This document shows positions 55,542 through 64,000 of a stretch of 64,000 bases of DNA, in pieces. Location: positions 806,001 through 870,000 of the forward strand of contig NZ_OY782507.1 of the NCBI RefSeq assembly GCF_963677725.1, read 5' to 3'. The notes below the pieces were generated by a model. That model did not search any database. It was given only the letters and a program-made list of their open reading frames with translations, and had not been told where the DNA came from. Source of the stretch: an uncultured Cohaesibacter sp. GTDB lineage: Bacteria; Pseudomonadota; Alphaproteobacteria; Rhizobiales; Cohaesibacteraceae. A program made the translations under genes and the position numbers. Each line of letters opens with the position of its first letter. Within the stretch, counting starts at the first letter, position 1.

Positions 55542-56342
55542 TCAGCCCTTGTAAAAACGCAGTGACATGCAGGACAAGCCGCCATCAACGCGAGCGGCTT
55601 GGCTCGTGTCCAATTCAACCACATTCAAATCTGGCAGGGCGTCTCGCAATAAGGCGGCGGTTTTGGGAAAGCCCGCAGACATCAAGATCGTGTCGTTGAC
55701 CCGAATGGCATTGGCAGCCACGTCTTCGCCGTGCGGGATTTCGAGGGTCTGATAGCCTTCAAAAAGGCCACTTTGCACCATGTCCCGGGTGCAAAGAATC
55801 CTGTCCTGTCCGAGATAACTGCTCGCGGTCTTGAAATGCAGGATGTTTTCCGGCGTCTTCATCATGCGTGGGCTATAGCCCCACTCTTTCAGGATCGATG
55901 CCAGCTCTTCAAATCCCTCTTCATTGGTGCGGGCAGACAGGCCGACAAGAACCTCCCGATCCGTGACCATGATATCGCCGCCATCAACATAGCCCGGCCC
56001 GGTAAGTTCGATCACCGTTGCAAATTGCTCTTTCAAAGTTGGCAAAATGGCTTCCGCCTCACCAATGCGGCTTTCGGCACCGGGGCGTAGCAAAATGGCA
56101 CCTTGCGGGAAACAAAGCGCAGGATCTTCGACAAAAACGGAATCGGGAAAAGCTTCAAGTGCTGGCAGACAGAGGGTCTCGACCCCAGCGTCCGCCAAGG
56201 CTGCCAGATAGGCCTGATGCTGGGCCAAGAACAGGGCGGGATCCGGATCAGGCCCGCCGTCAGCCCTCAGCCCCTCGGCAATCGATTTGCCCGGTGTGCG
56301 GCTGATCGTGTGGGTGAAGCGATATCCAACCTCTGGCAACAT
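55542..56342 (-). CDS. ddaH: Dimethylarginine dimethylaminohydrolase family protein
   Basis: DDAH hydrolyses dimethylarginine to citrulline and dimethylamine. The 266-residue enzyme of the amidinotransferase fold has SVFVEDPALCF at the active-site loop, GPGYVDGGDIMV, His169 in ENILHFKTASSYLG and the nucleophile Cys258 in RVDGGLSCMSLRF. All catalytic residues are present. Arginine deiminase or related activity is possible. It starts 57 bases after the asparaginase stop on the same strand, so co-transcription is plausible. AAAGGAAAGA supports ATG 56342. Confidence 0.9.
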   Translation of the reverse strand: MLPEVGYRFTHTISRTPGKSIAEGLRADGGPDPDPALFLAQHQAYLAALADAGVETLCLPALEAFPDSVFVEDPALCFPQGAILLRPGAESRIGEAEAILPTLKEQFATVIELTGPGYVDGGDIMVTDREVLVGLSARTNEEGFEELASILKEWGYSPRMMKTPENILHFKTASSYLGQDRILCTRDMVQSGLFEGYQTLEIPHGEDVAANAIRVNDTILMSAGFPKTAALLRDALPDLNVVELDTSQAARVDGGLSCMSLRFYKG

Positions 56343-56399
56343 GGCTCATCTTTCCTTCTCTGGCCAAGTGTGTGGCCCGTCTTTAATTTTCAGGTGTTG

Positions 56400-57437
56400 T
56401 CAGTCAGTCTTTTTCTGGATGAGATGGGAGAGGACGCCATCGGCCAGCTTGACGTCGCCATAATGGATACCATTCCAGTTGCTCATTTTGGTCTTGCGCC
56501 ATGGATCAAGCGCCACCGCTTCGCCTTCACTCATTGGCAGGAAGGCATCGATGACCGCAGCCATCATCACTTCTGCTGCACGGGGCGCCCCGTCCCAGCA
56601 TTTGAGCGCGATGCCCAGTCCCTGCTCTGGCAGAGTAGCGCAGAAGACGCCTTCAGCTCCGAACTTGACAAAGGCCCGTTCGCCGAAGATCTCCATCACA
56701 CCGGTGCAGAACCGATCATGGCCCGCAACCATGTAAGGGGCTTTGGCAACAGCCTGACGGATGCGGGTGGCGGCTTTGGCGCGTTCTGGTGTGAGGTCCT
56801 GCCCCGTGCCGAAGCGGGCAAAGGCATGGGCAAGATTTTTCAACGGCATCGCATAGGTAGGGATTGAACAACCATCAATGCCGCAGAGATCATGGGCGGT
56901 TTGATCATCCATATGGAAACCGGTCATGGATTCAACGACGGCGCGGATTTCGCGCTGTACCGGATGCTCGGCCTTGACATAGCCATGATGATCGAGACCG
57001 GCTTTTTGCGCAAAGCACAAGAAACCCGCATGCTTGCCAGAGCAATTGTTGTGGGTGGCATTTGGCTCAAGGCCAGCGCGATGGAGAATCGCCTGATCAA
57101 CCTCATATTTCGGGCTGTGAGCTCCGCATTCCATGGCGTCTAGATTTAGATCGCAAGCCGCCAGCATTTTCTGGACGGTCTGAACGTGGATTTCCTCGCC
57201 ATTGTGCGAAGCGCAAGCAATGGAGACCTCTTCGCTCGACAGGCCATAGGCGTCAACCGCACCGGATTCGACAAGTGGCAGCGCCTGCAGACCCTTGATG
57301 GCAGAGCGCGGAAAGACCGGGCTATCGATGTCGCCAATGGAGGAAACCAGATTTCCCGTCGCATCAACAACAGCGATTGCACCCATATGCCAGCTTTCAA
57401 CGCGTTTGCCACGTGTAACTTCTACCAGAACAGCCAT
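56400..57437 (-). CDS. L-asparaginase II family protein
   Basis: A 345-residue protein of the Asparaginase_II family (the rhizobial thermolabile type, not the E. coli AnsB type). Features are VEVTRGKRVESWHMGAIAVV, SPVFPRSAIKGLQALPLVES, SIACASHNGEEIHVQTVQKM, HNNCSGKHAGFLCFA and the VAGHDRFCTGVMEIFG block. It hydrolyses asparagine to aspartate and ammonia. ATG 57437 has AGGGG upstream and fits the family start better than 57455. It probably forms an operon with the ddaH gene. Confidence 0.92.
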   Translation of the reverse strand: MAVLVEVTRGKRVESWHMGAIAVVDATGNLVSSIGDIDSPVFPRSAIKGLQALPLVESGAVDAYGLSSEEVSIACASHNGEEIHVQTVQKMLAACDLNLDAMECGAHSPKYEVDQAILHRAGLEPNATHNNCSGKHAGFLCFAQKAGLDHHGYVKAEHPVQREIRAVVESMTGFHMDDQTAHDLCGIDGCSIPTYAMPLKNLAHAFARFGTGQDLTPERAKAATRIRQAVAKAPYMVAGHDRFCTGVMEIFGERAFVKFGAEGVFCATLPEQGLGIALKCWDGAPRAAEVMMAAVIDAFLPMSEGEAVALDPWRKTKMSNWNGIHYGDVKLADGVLSHLIQKKTD

Positions 57438-57542
57438 GAAAGGCCCCTTCGACATATGATGATAGCAGCTCCAGAGGCTGCGGTTCGGGGGAGACTAACG
57501 GTCGTTGCCAATCAGAACAAGCGTGATTGCGTGACTTTGAAC

Positions 57543-57578
57543 AAAAACGGCCCCGCAAATAGTGCGCTGCGAGGCCCT
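57543..57578 (-). terminator. Intrinsic terminator of the thiolase gene
   Basis: Read on the minus strand, GGCCTCGCA / TGCGGGGCC is followed by GTTTTTGTT. It lies 35 bases after the thiolase stop and separates it from the asparaginase promoter. Confidence 0.85.
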
Positions 57579-57612
57579 TACTTTCTTTTGATCATGTCAC
57601 CCAAGGCCGTTC

Positions 57613-58779
57613 CTATTTCACACGCTCAAGGATCGAGACATAGTTGGCAACCGCTGCGCCGCCCATATTAAAGATGCCGCCAATATTGGCATTGGCGATT
57701 TGCATGTCACCGGCATTCCCGGTCAGCTGCATGGCCATCAGGGCATGCATGGAAACACCGGTCGCGCCGATCGGGTGGCCCTTGGATTTAAGGCCGCCGG
57801 AAGGGTTGACTGGCAGCTTGCCATCCTTGAGGACAAGGCCGTCCTTAATGGCGCGCTCGCCCTCGCCTTCTGGGACAAGGCCCATGGCCTCATATTCGAT
57901 CAGCTCGGCGATGGTAAAGCAGTCATGGGTTTCCACCAGCGCCAGATCGTCAAGGGTCAGACAGCTGGTCTCAAAAGCGCGGGACCAGGCGGTGCGGCAG
58001 CCTTCGAATTTCAGAATGTCACGCTTGGACATGGGCAGGAAATCATTCACCTGAATGTTGGCGCGGAACTGGATTGCCCGGTCGTGGCTTTTGGCCGATT
58101 CATTATCGGACAGCACCACCGCGGCGGCCCCGTCAGACACCAGCGAGCAGTCGGTGCGCTTCAGGGGACCGGCAACAATCGGATTTTTCTCGCTTTCGTC
58201 GCGGCAAAATTCAAACGGGAATTCCTTGCGCATCTGGGCATACGGGTTGGCCATGCCACATTTGTGTGCCTTGGAGGCGATCATCGCCAAAGCGTCGGTC
58301 TTGTCGCCATAACGCTGGAAATAAAGATGGGCGATTTTGCCAAAGACGCCCGCAAAGCCCATTGGCGTGTCGCCATCTTCTGGCAAATAGGAGGCTTTGA
58401 GCAGGTTGGCGCCGATTTCCGGTCCGGGGGTGGTGGTCATTTGTTCAACGCCGACCACCAACACCTTGCGGGCGCGCCCTGCCTCTATCGCCTTGACGCC
58501 CTGTGCGATGGCAGCCGAACCAGTGGCGCAGGCATTTTCAACACGTGTTGCAGGCTTGAAGCGCAGATTCGGGCTTGCCTGCAAGACCAAAGATGAGGTG
58601 AATTCCTGCTGCGAGAAACCGGCATTGAAATGCCCCAGATAGATTTCATCGATATCTGCGGGCGCGAGGCCCGCATGGGCCAACGCTTCGGTCGCGGCGT
58701 TGACCACCAGCGACTCAACTGTCTCGCCTTCCAGTTTGCCAAATTTGCTATGTGCCCAACCAACGATGCTTGCTGACAT
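57613..58779 (-). CDS. SCP2-type thiolase (acetyl-CoA acetyltransferase family)
   Basis: A 388-residue thiolase-like protein. The acyl-accepting cysteine is in VENACATGSAAIA. The HDCF motif is in LVETHDCFTIAELIEYEAMG, and GGLKSKGHPIGATG provides the catalytic His. The usual C-terminal CxG cysteine is replaced (NIGGIFNMGGAA), as in the SCP2/SCPx thiolase branch, so degradative or non-canonical acyl-CoA chemistry is likely. GGAGGAC before ATG 58779 fixes the start. It stands alone, with a terminator behind it. Confidence 0.9.
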   Translation of the reverse strand: MSASIVGWAHSKFGKLEGETVESLVVNAATEALAHAGLAPADIDEIYLGHFNAGFSQQEFTSSLVLQASPNLRFKPATRVENACATGSAAIAQGVKAIEAGRARKVLVVGVEQMTTTPGPEIGANLLKASYLPEDGDTPMGFAGVFGKIAHLYFQRYGDKTDALAMIASKAHKCGMANPYAQMRKEFPFEFCRDESEKNPIVAGPLKRTDCSLVSDGAAAVVLSDNESAKSHDRAIQFRANIQVNDFLPMSKRDILKFEGCRTAWSRAFETSCLTLDDLALVETHDCFTIAELIEYEAMGLVPEGEGERAIKDGLVLKDGKLPVNPSGGLKSKGHPIGATGVSMHALMAMQLTGNAGDMQIANANIGGIFNMGGAAVANYVSILERVK

Positions 58780-59076
58780 GAGGTCCTCCCCGACCCTTTC
58801 GCGTAGGCAGCCTTGATGACTTGCTTTGGCTGACAACGCCTGATTTTTATTTGATGGTCATAGAAACGTGTTTTTACGTAAACGTCAAAACAATTTTCTC
58901 TTTTCTGCAACATGCACGAGTACGCACGCCGAAAATCCCCGACGAATACCACCCGACAGGCGTTGGTTAGCCTTCCCTCGCGGTGCGAATCTCTCACCTT
59001 GGCTTGCACGCGGCCGCCTCGATGCCTAGGGTCTCGATCAGAATAGGCGAATGATGGTTCAGAAGGGCAAACAGCG

Positions 59077-60141
59077 ATGAGCGATTGCAGAGCGGCAGAT
59101 TTTGGCATCCGAATTGGAGAGATGGCCCCCGGTCCTTCCAACAGCATGGCTGATATTGCGGGCCTGTCCTTTGGCCATGTCACCTTGTCTCAAGGGGCGG
59201 TGCAGACCGGGGTGTCGGTTATTCATCCCCATGGCGGATCGGTTTTTGAAGAAAAATGCGTCGCTGCTGCCCATGTGATCAATGGATTTGGCAAAAGCGT
59301 CGGCTTGATGCAATTGACCGAGCTGGGGCAACTCGAAACCCCGATCATATTGACCAACACCCTGTCAGTTGGCACGGCGTCGACAGCTTTGGCGCGGCAT
59401 ATGCTCGCTGATCATCCGGCAATTGGTGAGACGACAGGAACCGTCAATCCACTGGTGATGGAATGCAATGACGGGGCCTTTTTAAATGACATTCGCGGTC
59501 TGCATGTGAGCGAAGCGCACGTCGCTGAGGCTTTGGCGCAACGGGATAGCCAGTGTCTGCATGGAGCGATTGGGGCTGGCACGGGGATGAGTGCATACGA
59601 GCTGAAGGGAGGCCTTGGCTCTGCCTCACGCTTGGTGCCCGTGGGTCCATGCCTTTATAGCCTTGCGGCCCTTACCCTGTGCAATATGGGTTTGCGCCGT
59701 GATCTGGTGGTTGCAGGTCAGCCAATCGGACGCATGCTGGAGGCGCAACAGCTACCGGGTGCGACCACGGAGAAAGGCTCGATCATCATTATCCTTGCCA
59801 CCGACGCCCCGCTTGATGCGAGACAATTGCAGCGCCTTTGCGTCCGGGCGGGCGCCGGATTGGCGCGGACCGGCACACAATTTGGCTCAGGCAGTGGCGA
59901 TATCGTGTTGGCCTTCAGCACGGCCAACCGGATCCCGCACGATATGCCATCGGACCCGGTGGCAAGCATCAATCAGCTGCATGAAAATGCGCTTGATCCC
60001 TTCTTTCGCGCAGCGATTGAAGCCACTGAAGAGGCGATTATAACGACGTTGTTTGCGGCCAAGCGGACGACAGGCAAACAGGGCCGTATCCGCAACAGCC
60101 TTGCAGATCTATGGCCGACGCTCGAATTGTCGCGAGAATAG
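59077..60141 (+). CDS. P1 family peptidase (DmpA-like L-aminopeptidase)
   Basis: A 354-residue N-terminal-nucleophile peptidase of the DmpA family. GLSFGHVTLSQGAVQTGVSV and TNTLSVGTASTALARHMLAD are typical N-terminal motifs. The self-cleavage site is in RTGTQFGSGSGDIVLAFSTA, with the catalytic serine at about residue 272, which becomes the new N-terminus. The family cleaves N-terminal residues from small peptides, including D-Ala or beta-Ala peptides in some members. AGAAGGG precedes ATG 59077. Its stop lies two bases from the converging SDR gene stop. Confidence 0.92.
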   Translation: MSDCRAADFGIRIGEMAPGPSNSMADIAGLSFGHVTLSQGAVQTGVSVIHPHGGSVFEEKCVAAAHVINGFGKSVGLMQLTELGQLETPIILTNTLSVGTASTALARHMLADHPAIGETTGTVNPLVMECNDGAFLNDIRGLHVSEAHVAEALAQRDSQCLHGAIGAGTGMSAYELKGGLGSASRLVPVGPCLYSLAALTLCNMGLRRDLVVAGQPIGRMLEAQQLPGATTEKGSIIIILATDAPLDARQLQRLCVRAGAGLARTGTQFGSGSGDIVLAFSTANRIPHDMPSDPVASINQLHENALDPFFRAAIEATEEAIITTLFAAKRTTGKQGRIRNSLADLWPTLELSRE

Positions 60142-60143
60142 GC

Positions 60144-61451
60144 TTAGCGTGTGGTCAGCAAGCTGCGGGTGATCAGCGCCAGCATCATCGCCGGCACGGC
60201 CTTGAGCAAGGAGCCGAGCGGATCAGCCCAGAGTTCTGGCACCAGGATGGTGGCCGACCCCAGATAGATGATGGTCATCAACACCATGGCCAGACAAACC
60301 TGACGCGCCAGATTGCGCAAAAGGATCGCCACACCCAACACAATATCGATCATCGCGGCAATGGCGAGCAGGAATTGCGATTGCAGGATCGTGGCTCCTG
60401 ACCCTGCGAGCAGATTGGTCGCGTCCTGCATCTGGATGAGGGTTATTATCCCGGTCAGCACCCAGAAGAGCGACAGGGTGAGAACGAGAACCGGCAACAT
60501 CAGCGACAGTTTGGAGAACCAGCGCTCCTGCGTGGTGCTGGGCAGAATGCCCAGCGTGTCCTGATAGGAGCGGCAATAGCGGCCTGAAATTGCATGCCAT
60601 AGGGTCGGATCGCCAGCGACATGACCTTCCAGCACTTGCAGAGCCGTAGAGCGGAGCGGAGAGCGCCATCCCAAATGCCCCAATCCGTTCGCAATGCTTG
60701 TGATGACACCGGCCCATTTCTCCGACATGCGAATGGTATAGCGCGCTGGTGGGAAGCCAAGCCAGGCCCGCATGCCGCGCACAAGATCTTCAAAGGAATG
60801 GGTTTCCTCTTCCACCAGATCAATGTCTGCATGCGCTGGAATACGGCCTTCAATGGCCATCAAGGCAGCTTCGGTCAATTCCTCGACATGCACGGTCTGC
60901 ATGCGACGGTCGGCCATGACCAGCGGTTGCCAATAGGGAAAGGCGACCAACAGGCGCAACAGGGCCGTCCCACTATAGGCCGAGGGGGCCAGCACCAAAC
61001 CGGGGCGCAAAATGACCCAATCGATGGACGAATCCATGATCGCGTCATCGCCTTGAGCCTTGGTACGCATGAAGGGGGTCGGAGCATTGGGTTCTGCGCC
61101 CGTTGCGGAGATCTGGACAAAGCGGATGATGCCTCGCTCGATGCAGGCATCAAGACAGGCTTTGACCGAATAATGATGCACGGCTTCCAGATCGGATAAT
61201 AGGCCATCCTGCAAGGCGCTGGCGGCATTGATCACCGCATCGACGCCGACGAGCATATGGTTCCACTCTGCAGGATCTTGCAGACGGCGCATGTCTCCGG
61301 TGTGCCACTCAACCTGTGGCAAAAGGCGCGACGCATCTTTGGGCGTACGGGACAAACTGACAACCTCATGCCCGGACTTGAGCAGAGTTCGGCAGATTTC
61401 CGATCCGATAAGACCAAAGCCACCAAGAACCAGAACTCGCATGGGTCGCAT
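60144..61451 (-). CDS. SDR-type NAD(P)-binding protein fused to a DoxX-like membrane domain
   Basis: A 435-residue fusion. Residues 1-290 are an NmrA/SDR-like Rossmann domain with GGFGLIGSEICRTLLKSGHE and VQISATGAEPNAPT then MRTKAQGDDAIMDSSIDWVI. Residues about 300-435 have four membrane segments of the DoxX_3 type (LMLPVLVLTLSLFWVLTGII, LLAIAAMIDIVLGVAILLRN). The whole is a known fusion annotated as SDR family with DoxX-like C-terminus. The substrate is unknown; a lipid or quinone at the membrane is a reasonable guess. ATG 61451 has GGAG upstream; an ATG nine bases later is also possible. Confidence 0.88.
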   Translation of the reverse strand: MRPMRVLVLGGFGLIGSEICRTLLKSGHEVVSLSRTPKDASRLLPQVEWHTGDMRRLQDPAEWNHMLVGVDAVINAASALQDGLLSDLEAVHHYSVKACLDACIERGIIRFVQISATGAEPNAPTPFMRTKAQGDDAIMDSSIDWVILRPGLVLAPSAYSGTALLRLLVAFPYWQPLVMADRRMQTVHVEELTEAALMAIEGRIPAHADIDLVEEETHSFEDLVRGMRAWLGFPPARYTIRMSEKWAGVITSIANGLGHLGWRSPLRSTALQVLEGHVAGDPTLWHAISGRYCRSYQDTLGILPSTTQERWFSKLSLMLPVLVLTLSLFWVLTGIITLIQMQDATNLLAGSGATILQSQFLLAIAAMIDIVLGVAILLRNLARQVCLAMVLMTIIYLGSATILVPELWADPLGSLLKAVPAMMLALITRSLLTTR

Positions 61452-61688
61452 ACTGCTCCTGTATCAGCTATCCCGGGCGCTAAAAAAGCCCGATTGTTCA
61501 AAAGGTTGTATTGAGAGACGGATCAACGCCCCGAAATACCAAATCAGTTTTCAAGTCGCGTGGACTTTAATGGGCGCTGACGCGTAGGTCACCACCTCAA
61601 TTAGCATTAGACAATTGCCCCTATGCTGGTCTTTTGACCCGTTGCGACCAATTTACGCAATCGATTGTGGACAGGCAAGAGGCAGGTT

Positions 61689-62873
61689 TCATCCCTTTAT
61701 CCATTTTGACAGCCGGGCGATGGCCTCATCGAGTATATGGATCTGTTTGGAGAAGCAGAAACGGACGAATTGGCTGGGGATATCGCCATTCTGTCCGGGA
61801 CGATAGAAGGCCGACACAGGAACCGCGGTCACACCCGCCTGCTCTGTCATTGCCTGACAGAAGACGACATCATCAAGGGGCAGCCCCTTGTGGCGACAGA
61901 GGGACGCAATATCGGCGGTGAGGAAGTAGGTGCCAGCGCAAGGAATCATCTCAAAACCAATCGCGCCCAATCCTGCATTGAGATGATCGCGCTTGATTTG
62001 CAGATCACCTGCCAGCGCCTGATAATAATCATCACCTTTCCCCAAACCGAAGGCGACTGCGGCCTGCAGGTTTGGGGGTGTTGTAAAGGTTGTGAACTGG
62101 TGCGCCTTGGCGACCGGATCGAGCAGATTGGCAGGGCCGGAAATATATCCAACTTTCCAACCAGTCAGGGAAAAGGTCTTGCCCGCGGAACCGATCCGCA
62201 GGCAGCGCTCTTTCATGCCTTCAAGGCTCATCAGCGCGATATGGACCCGGTCATCAAACAGGATATGCTCATAGACCTCATCGCAAATGGCATAGGCGTC
62301 GTGCTTTTTGACCAGTTCGGCGATCAACCCCAGTTCTTCGCGGTCAAACACTTTACCTGCCGGATTGTGGGGATTGTTCAGCAATATGGCTTTGGTCTTG
62401 TCGCTGAAGGCAGCTTCCAGCGCGGCGCGATCAAGCTTCCATGCGGGCGGCACAAGGCGGATGCTTTTGACGTGCGCGCCTGCTCGCTCTGCCAGCGGCA
62501 GATAGCAATCATAAAGCGGCTCGATCAGAATGACCTCATCCCCCGGCTCCACCAAGGCAGTCAAGCAATCGGATAACGCTTCCGTAGCCCCGGACGTGAC
62601 CAGCACATTGATGGCTGGGTCCATTTCCAGATTGTAGAAGCGGCGATTCGCCTTTGCCACCGCCTCACGCAGAGACAGCAGACCGAGCATGGGTGGATAT
62701 TGGTTCGGCCCTTCAATCAGCAGGTCTGCGGCTTTTTGCCGGATGTCGAGCGGCCCATCTTCATCAGGGAATCCCTGCCCCAGATTGATCGCGCCATGCT
62801 GCATGGCCAGTCTGGACATGGTTTCGAAAATCGTGGTCGGCAAACCCGAATAGATGGAATTGGTCGGTTTCAT
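61689..62873 (-). CDS. Class I/II PLP aminotransferase (methionine/kynurenine aminotransferase-like)
   Basis: A 394-residue fold type I enzyme. INLGQGFPDEDGPLDIRQKA and NQYPPMLGLLSLREAVAKA form the N-terminal part. VTSGATEALSDCLTALVEPG and LNNPHNPAGKVFDREELGL follow. The PLP lysine is in GSAGKTFSLTGWKVGYISGP, and the C-terminal arginine in FVRFCFSKQ. The QGFPD opening matches the YbdL and kynurenine aminotransferase branch. Methionine, glutamine or aromatic amino acids are likely donors. Confidence 0.92.
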   Translation of the reverse strand: MKPTNSIYSGLPTTIFETMSRLAMQHGAINLGQGFPDEDGPLDIRQKAADLLIEGPNQYPPMLGLLSLREAVAKANRRFYNLEMDPAINVLVTSGATEALSDCLTALVEPGDEVILIEPLYDCYLPLAERAGAHVKSIRLVPPAWKLDRAALEAAFSDKTKAILLNNPHNPAGKVFDREELGLIAELVKKHDAYAICDEVYEHILFDDRVHIALMSLEGMKERCLRIGSAGKTFSLTGWKVGYISGPANLLDPVAKAHQFTTFTTPPNLQAAVAFGLGKGDDYYQALAGDLQIKRDHLNAGLGAIGFEMIPCAGTYFLTADIASLCRHKGLPLDDVVFCQAMTEQAGVTAVPVSAFYRPGQNGDIPSQFVRFCFSKQIHILDEAIARLSKWIKG

Positions 62874-62985
62874 AAAATCCTCCAGCGATCACCCAGCTTA
62901 TGAAGGCGAGCCCTTGACGGGCAGACCATGAGGCCTACATGATTTCGATCCGGAAGAAAAGCCGGAGGTCCAGTTGGGGGAACGC

Positions 62986-63633
62986 ATGCCAAAGATTGAA
63001 GATATCAAGGACGGCTATAGCCTTGAGGAACGCATTGCCTTTTTCGAGGCCGTCTATCAGCGGGCGGCAGGAGATCAGGCCGCCGTGCCTTGGACAACTG
63101 AAGATGCCAAGCCTGAAGTGCTGGACTGGCTCCAAGCCAATCCGGCCAAGCCGGGCGCGCGGGCTGTCGATGTTGCCTGTGGTCTTGGAGAAAATGCCGA
63201 AGCCCTCGCCAAGGCGGGCTATCAGACTCTTGCCTTTGATGTCAGCGCGGATGCGATTGATTGGGCGAAAAAGCGCTATCCCGACAGCGCGGTGGAGTAT
63301 CACGTCGCCGACATGTTTGATCTACCCGCCGACTTTGGCCAGTTCGATCTGGTGCATGAATGCTACACATTGCAATCTCTGCCGGATGCCATTCGGCAGC
63401 CTGCCTTTGCGGCAATTGCCGATTTGGTAAAGCCCGGAGGCACTTTGCTGGTCTATGCCCGCACGCGCCCCGACGGAAGCCAATGGGACACAGTCCCCTG
63501 GCCGGTGATGTTGGAAGAATTCAAGGCTTTTGAAGAGGCGGGGCTGAGTTTGGTCAGCGAGGTGCATTTTGATGCACCGGGGCGAAAAGGCATGATCCCG
63601 CATGCTTTTCTTGTCTATCGCAGGGAGAGGTAA
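62986..63633 (+). CDS. Class I SAM-dependent methyltransferase
   Basis: A 215-residue protein with the Rossmann SAM motif AVDVACGLGENAEALAKAGY (I), TLAFDVSADAIDWAKKRYPD (II) and FDLVHECYTLQSLP (IV). Then LVKPGGTLLVYART follows (post II). The substrate is unknown; the sequence resembles thiopurine- or tellurite-type small methyltransferases only loosely. GGGGGAA before ATG 62986 decides the start over TTG 62974. Confidence 0.9.
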   Translation: MPKIEDIKDGYSLEERIAFFEAVYQRAAGDQAAVPWTTEDAKPEVLDWLQANPAKPGARAVDVACGLGENAEALAKAGYQTLAFDVSADAIDWAKKRYPDSAVEYHVADMFDLPADFGQFDLVHECYTLQSLPDAIRQPAFAAIADLVKPGGTLLVYARTRPDGSQWDTVPWPVMLEEFKAFEEAGLSLVSEVHFDAPGRKGMIPHAFLVYRRER

Positions 63634-63671
63634 CCCCTCCCCGCGCATTGGAAGATCAGACCGTCATTCCA

Positions 63672-63920
63672 TCAGGCACCCACCACGAAGTAGCGTCCAA
63701 TGCCATAGACATAGAGAAGACAGAAAACGATATTGATATATTTCAGCTGCCGTTCCGTATGCAGCCAAGCGCAATAGATCCAGATCAGGCAGAAGGGCAG
63801 ATTGATGAACATCGTGTAGGGATACCAGTCCTGCACGATGCCAATCGTGCTGACCACGCCCAGCATGAGTGCGAACCATTTGAGATGCTGTTCATAGTCG
63901 GACAAACGAAAACTTGTCAT
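63672..63920 (-). CDS. Small membrane protein of unknown function
   Basis: An 82-residue protein with about three membrane segments (FALMLGVVSTIGIVQDWYPY, MFINLPFCLIWIYCAWL, YINIVFCLLYVYGIGRYF). AGGTGA before ATG 63920 supports it. I do not recognise a named family. It converges with the methyltransferase gene. Confidence 0.75.
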   Translation of the reverse strand: MTSFRLSDYEQHLKWFALMLGVVSTIGIVQDWYPYTMFINLPFCLIWIYCAWLHTERQLKYINIVFCLLYVYGIGRYFVVGA

Positions 63921-64000
63921 TGGTCACCTATTCAATTGACGCATTTCCACGAGGCACGGCGGCAAGCCGAGACTGAGGACGCGTCCATTCAGCACACAGC

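Noticed and set aside
1-64000. Search for tRNA, rRNA, CRISPR, IS elements, integrases, phage or toxin-antitoxin genes
   Set aside because: None was recognised by eye. A short tRNA-like or repeat feature could still be missed without tRNAscan-SE or a repeat finder.

Overview
The window looks like chromosomal DNA of an alphaproteobacterium of the order Hyphomicrobiales (Rhizobiales). The evidence is a MucR/Ros one-finger regulator, a DivJ/PleC-type sensor kinase, small families that I know mainly from this order (DUF1491, DUF2336, DUF5330, DUF6456), CtrA-like TTAA-N7-TTAA sites and a methylmalonyl-CoA mutase pair. A marine or brackish genus such as Cohaesibacter would fit, but that is a guess. 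I see no rRNA, tRNA, CRISPR array, insertion sequence, integrase or phage gene. The whole window reads as ordinary chromosome.

Layout. 1-5.1 kb: end of a UPF0260 protein, a class A penicillin-binding protein, a DUF1214/DUF1254 pair and a lipoprotein. 5.4-12.1 kb: a large DUF2336 protein with three exact-length 35-residue repeats, preceded by a CtrA-like box, then on the other strand DUF1491, a membrane-anchored peptidoglycan-binding protein and a DivJ-like kinase. 12.7-16.3 kb: DUF5330, a possible structured RNA, SufE, DUF6456, a stand-alone DnaA-domain-IV-like protein, a hypothetical protein and MucR. 16.5-22.6 kb: a complete seven-gene Mrp cation/proton antiporter operon (mrpA to mrpG). 23.2-35.3 kb: mostly single genes, including MsrB, DUF3592, a tautomerase, acetyltransferases, oligopeptidase B, a CelD-like acetyltransferase, a glycosyltransferase, iron superoxide dismutase with an FNR/FixK-type box, a branched-chain aminotransferase, a 2-haloacid dehalogenase, a LOG-family hydrolase and YbjQ.

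35.4-39.4 kb: both methylmalonyl-CoA mutase subunits, with codon use unlike their neighbours; the GTPase chaperone MeaB lies about 14 kb away at 53.5 kb. 40-46 kb: a LuxR-type regulator, a secreted EF-hand protein with an RG-rich tail, DUF4332 and DUF2267 proteins, a HerA-like ATPase and an atypical receiver-like protein. 46.1-49.8 kb: a type II sulfide:quinone oxidoreductase with a Tat-like signal, a small membrane partner, a 10-bp-arm dyad in the upstream spacer, and an M20 peptidase. 49.9-55.5 kb: ferritin, two exported envelope proteins (DUF1131 and RsiV-like), MeaB and a double-receiver protein. 55.5-64 kb: dimethylargininase, asparaginase II, an SCP2-type thiolase, a P1 peptidase, an SDR-DoxX fusion, a class I aminotransferase, a methyltransferase and a small membrane protein.

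Themes are envelope and cell-cycle control, ion homeostasis, oxidative and iron stress (MsrB, SodB, ferritin, SufE), sulfide detoxification, and propionyl-CoA or ethylmalonyl-type carbon flow. No single new multigene system stands out. The best leads are the possible structured RNA before sufE, the DUF2336 repeat protein with its CtrA box, the orphan DnaA-domain-IV-like protein, the Tat-type SQR unit and the two degenerate receiver proteins.
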